Shown one piece after another: positions 6,727 to 7,979 of a stretch of 7,979 nt of DNA. The notes below the pieces were generated by a model. It searched no databases. It saw only the letters and a program-made list of their open reading frames with translations, and had not been told where the DNA came from. The position numbers were made by a program, and so were the translations under genes. Source of the stretch: Sphaerochaeta sp. (GTDB lineage Bacteria; Spirochaetota; Spirochaetia; Sphaerochaetales; Sphaerochaetaceae); the NCBI GenBank assembly GCA_003446545.1, contig DMAO01000201.1:1-7979 (forward strand). Direction: 5' to 3'. The first letter of the stretch is position 1, and every line of letters begins with the position of its first letter.

Positions 6727-7911
6727 TTATGCGAAACGGTCGCGAACTAGTTCTCCATTGATGAACAGGCCTTTCATCTGCAGGTTCTGGTCAAGTATCA
6801 CAATGTCAGCCTTGTAGCCAGGAACCAGCATTCCCTGTTTGGAGAACGAGTAGATTCTCGCTGGGTTGGTAGAGGACATCTGAGAGGCCTGTTGTATGGG
6901 AATTTCCCACTCGACAACATTTCTGAAGCCCTGCAGCATGGTCAGTGCAGATCCCAAAAACAGGGTAGGGTCCTCTAGGCTGACAAAGGACCCTTCAGGG
7001 CCAAGAGTGCAGGGAATCCCATTTGCAGTCTTGTCTCCCAGTCGTTGTTTTGTCGGTCTGAGAGAGTCGGTTATCATGACGATGTTGTCCAAGGGCTTCT
7101 CCCTGAGAAGCATTTTCACCAACTCCTGGTGCACATGTACGCCATCACAGATAATCTCACACTGCATATCCCTCTGGATCAGGATAGCTCCTACGGTTCC
7201 AGGGTTGCGATGATGAAGCCGGCTCATTGCATTGAAGAAGTGTGTGGAGTGGAATATGCCGCACTGCATGCCTTCCATGATGTTCTCGTAGGTTGCATCA
7301 GTGTGCCCAGCAAGCAGAACGATGTTCCTTTCACGGGCTAACAAGGCAAGTTCGCGCATATGTTTGAGCTCTGGGGCTACTGTCATGCACAGGACCTTGC
7401 CTTCTCCAGCATCAATGAGCTGGTTAAAGATATCCAAATCTACCGGCTGGACTCCCTTGGGGTTCTGGGCTCCTATACGGGCAAAGGATATGAAGGGGCC
7501 TTCTAGGTTTATCCCCATGATCTTCGCACCCTTTTCCTTGCCCATCGCCTTGGCAATGGCTTTGGTGCTGGCTATCATATTTTCCAGCTCATCGGTATAG
7601 ACGGTGGGCATAAAGGCAGACACTCCGAAATCAGCGAGTCTATCACTCATTGCGAGAATGGAGTTGGGATCGCAATCTTCAGTACCATAGCCACCGATTC
7701 CATGAATGTGGGAATCGATGAAACCAGGCATGACGTAACTGCCAGCCATGTCAATCATAAGGGTGTCAGGGGGGAATTTCTTCTCCTCGAAGCGCCGCAT
7801 GTTGAAGATATCTCCAATGAGGCCATCTTCGTTAATATATAAAGCGCAATTCTTGAGTTTTGCATATCCCGTTACGATTGTGCCATTGGTGAGAACTGTT
7901 CGTATTCCCAT
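6727..7911 (-). CDS. nagA: N-acetylglucosamine-6-phosphate deacetylase
   Basis: NagA converts GlcNAc-6-phosphate to glucosamine-6-phosphate and acetate in the cytoplasm, the first committed step of amino-sugar use and murein sugar recycling. The 394-residue protein has the amidohydrolase fold. PGFIDSHIHG (62-71) carries H68 and H70, as in dinuclear Gram-positive-type enzymes, where E. coli has Q and N. NLEGPF (135-140) carries E137, AGHTDAT (201-207) H203, and THFFNAM (223-229) H224. HHRNPG, DGVHVH (H259), catalytic D282 in MITDSL, and GSALTM (320-325) follow. Residue 149 (GAQNP) is Gln where E. coli has substrate-contacting H143. The ATG at 7911 has AGAGGA (7923-7918) 6 bases upstream and a good promoter 22 bases upstream. 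It leads the operon with pepD and the C26 gene; no nagB is present in the window. Confidence 0.95.
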   Translation of the reverse strand: MGIRTVLTNGTIVTGYAKLKNCALYINEDGLIGDIFNMRRFEEKKFPPDTLMIDMAGSYVMPGFIDSHIHGIGGYGTEDCDPNSILAMSDRLADFGVSAFMPTVYTDELENMIASTKAIAKAMGKEKGAKIMGINLEGPFISFARIGAQNPKGVQPVDLDIFNQLIDAGEGKVLCMTVAPELKHMRELALLARERNIVLLAGHTDATYENIMEGMQCGIFHSTHFFNAMSRLHHRNPGTVGAILIQRDMQCEIICDGVHVHQELVKMLLREKPLDNIVMITDSLRPTKQRLGDKTANGIPCTLGPEGSFVSLEDPTLFLGSALTMLQGFRNVVEWEIPIQQASQMSSTNPARIYSFSKQGMLVPGYKADIVILDQNLQMKGLFINGELVRDRFA

Positions 7912-7932
7912 TCTCTGTCCTCTCTTTCCCTA

Positions 7933-7961
7933 AATATACGTTCATCTGAGTATTAGGTCAA
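7933..7961 (-). promoter_or_regulatory. Sigma70-type promoter of the nagA-pepD-C26 operon
   Basis: On the minus strand TTGACC (7961-7956), exactly 17 bp, and TATATT (7938-7933) match the consensus at 5 of 6 positions each. Transcription should begin near 7926, leaving a leader of about 14 bases that contains the nagA ribosome binding site AGAGGA. This is the strongest promoter seen in the window. Confidence 0.7.
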
Positions 7962-7966
7962 TGAAA

Positions 7967-7978
7967 GGTATCAATACC
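7967..7978. promoter_or_regulatory. Inverted repeat next to the nagA promoter, possible operator
   Basis: GGTAT (7967-7971) and ATACC (7974-7978) are inverted arms around two bases, placed 5 bp upstream of the -35 hexamer. The position suits a repressor or activator site. The GT...AC pattern resembles sites of GntR-type regulators, which often control amino-sugar genes, but no regulator gene is in the window and the flank is cut at 7979. Confidence 0.35.
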
Positions 7979-7979
7979 C

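Noticed and set aside
1..7979. tRNA, rRNA, CRISPR, insertion sequence, prophage or defence system
   Set aside because: Nearly all bases are covered by metabolic or housekeeping genes; no repeat arrays, transposase motifs or tRNA-like folds were seen by eye.

Overview
The window is about 8 kb of ordinary, gene-dense bacterial chromosome with roughly balanced base composition. It holds eight protein-coding genes and no RNA genes, insertion sequences, CRISPR arrays or phage genes. An A-type flavodiiron protein points to an anaerobe or microaerophile. The combination of a TraB-like protein, LysO, FprA, PepD and NagA, and the general look of the proteins, suggests a spirochaete of the Sphaerochaeta kind. 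That placement is an impression from protein sequence, not a proven identification.

Left part (1-2534). A TraB/PrgY-family membrane protein on the minus strand runs off the left edge, so its C-terminus is missing. It is divergently transcribed from a complete LysO-family lysine exporter gene across a 79-bp gap. The lysO stop codon overlaps the stop codon of a convergent 143-codon gene of unknown function.

Middle part (2553-4536). On the plus strand lie a YgjP/DUF45-type zinc metalloprotein gene and, 61 bp later, fprA, a 403-residue diiron/flavodoxin protein with all metal ligands present.

Right part (4523-7979). A three-gene minus-strand operon reads nagA, then pepD, then a class I glutamine-amidotransferase-like gamma-glutamyl hydrolase (C26 family). 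It starts from a good sigma70-type promoter (TTGACC, 17 bp, TATATT) flanked by a short inverted repeat that may be an operator. The gaps inside the operon are 17 and 9 bp. The last two genes share a reading frame and are separated by one TAG codon. Together the operon covers deacetylation of GlcNAc-6-phosphate, cleavage of dipeptides and hydrolysis of gamma-glutamyl amides, which looks like salvage of amino sugars and small peptides.

No new multi-gene system was found. The points most worth checking are a repeated start geometry suggesting leaderless transcripts for the genes without Shine-Dalgarno sequences, the in-frame TAG between pepD and its neighbour, the inverted repeat at the nagA promoter, and the 143-codon gene of unknown function.
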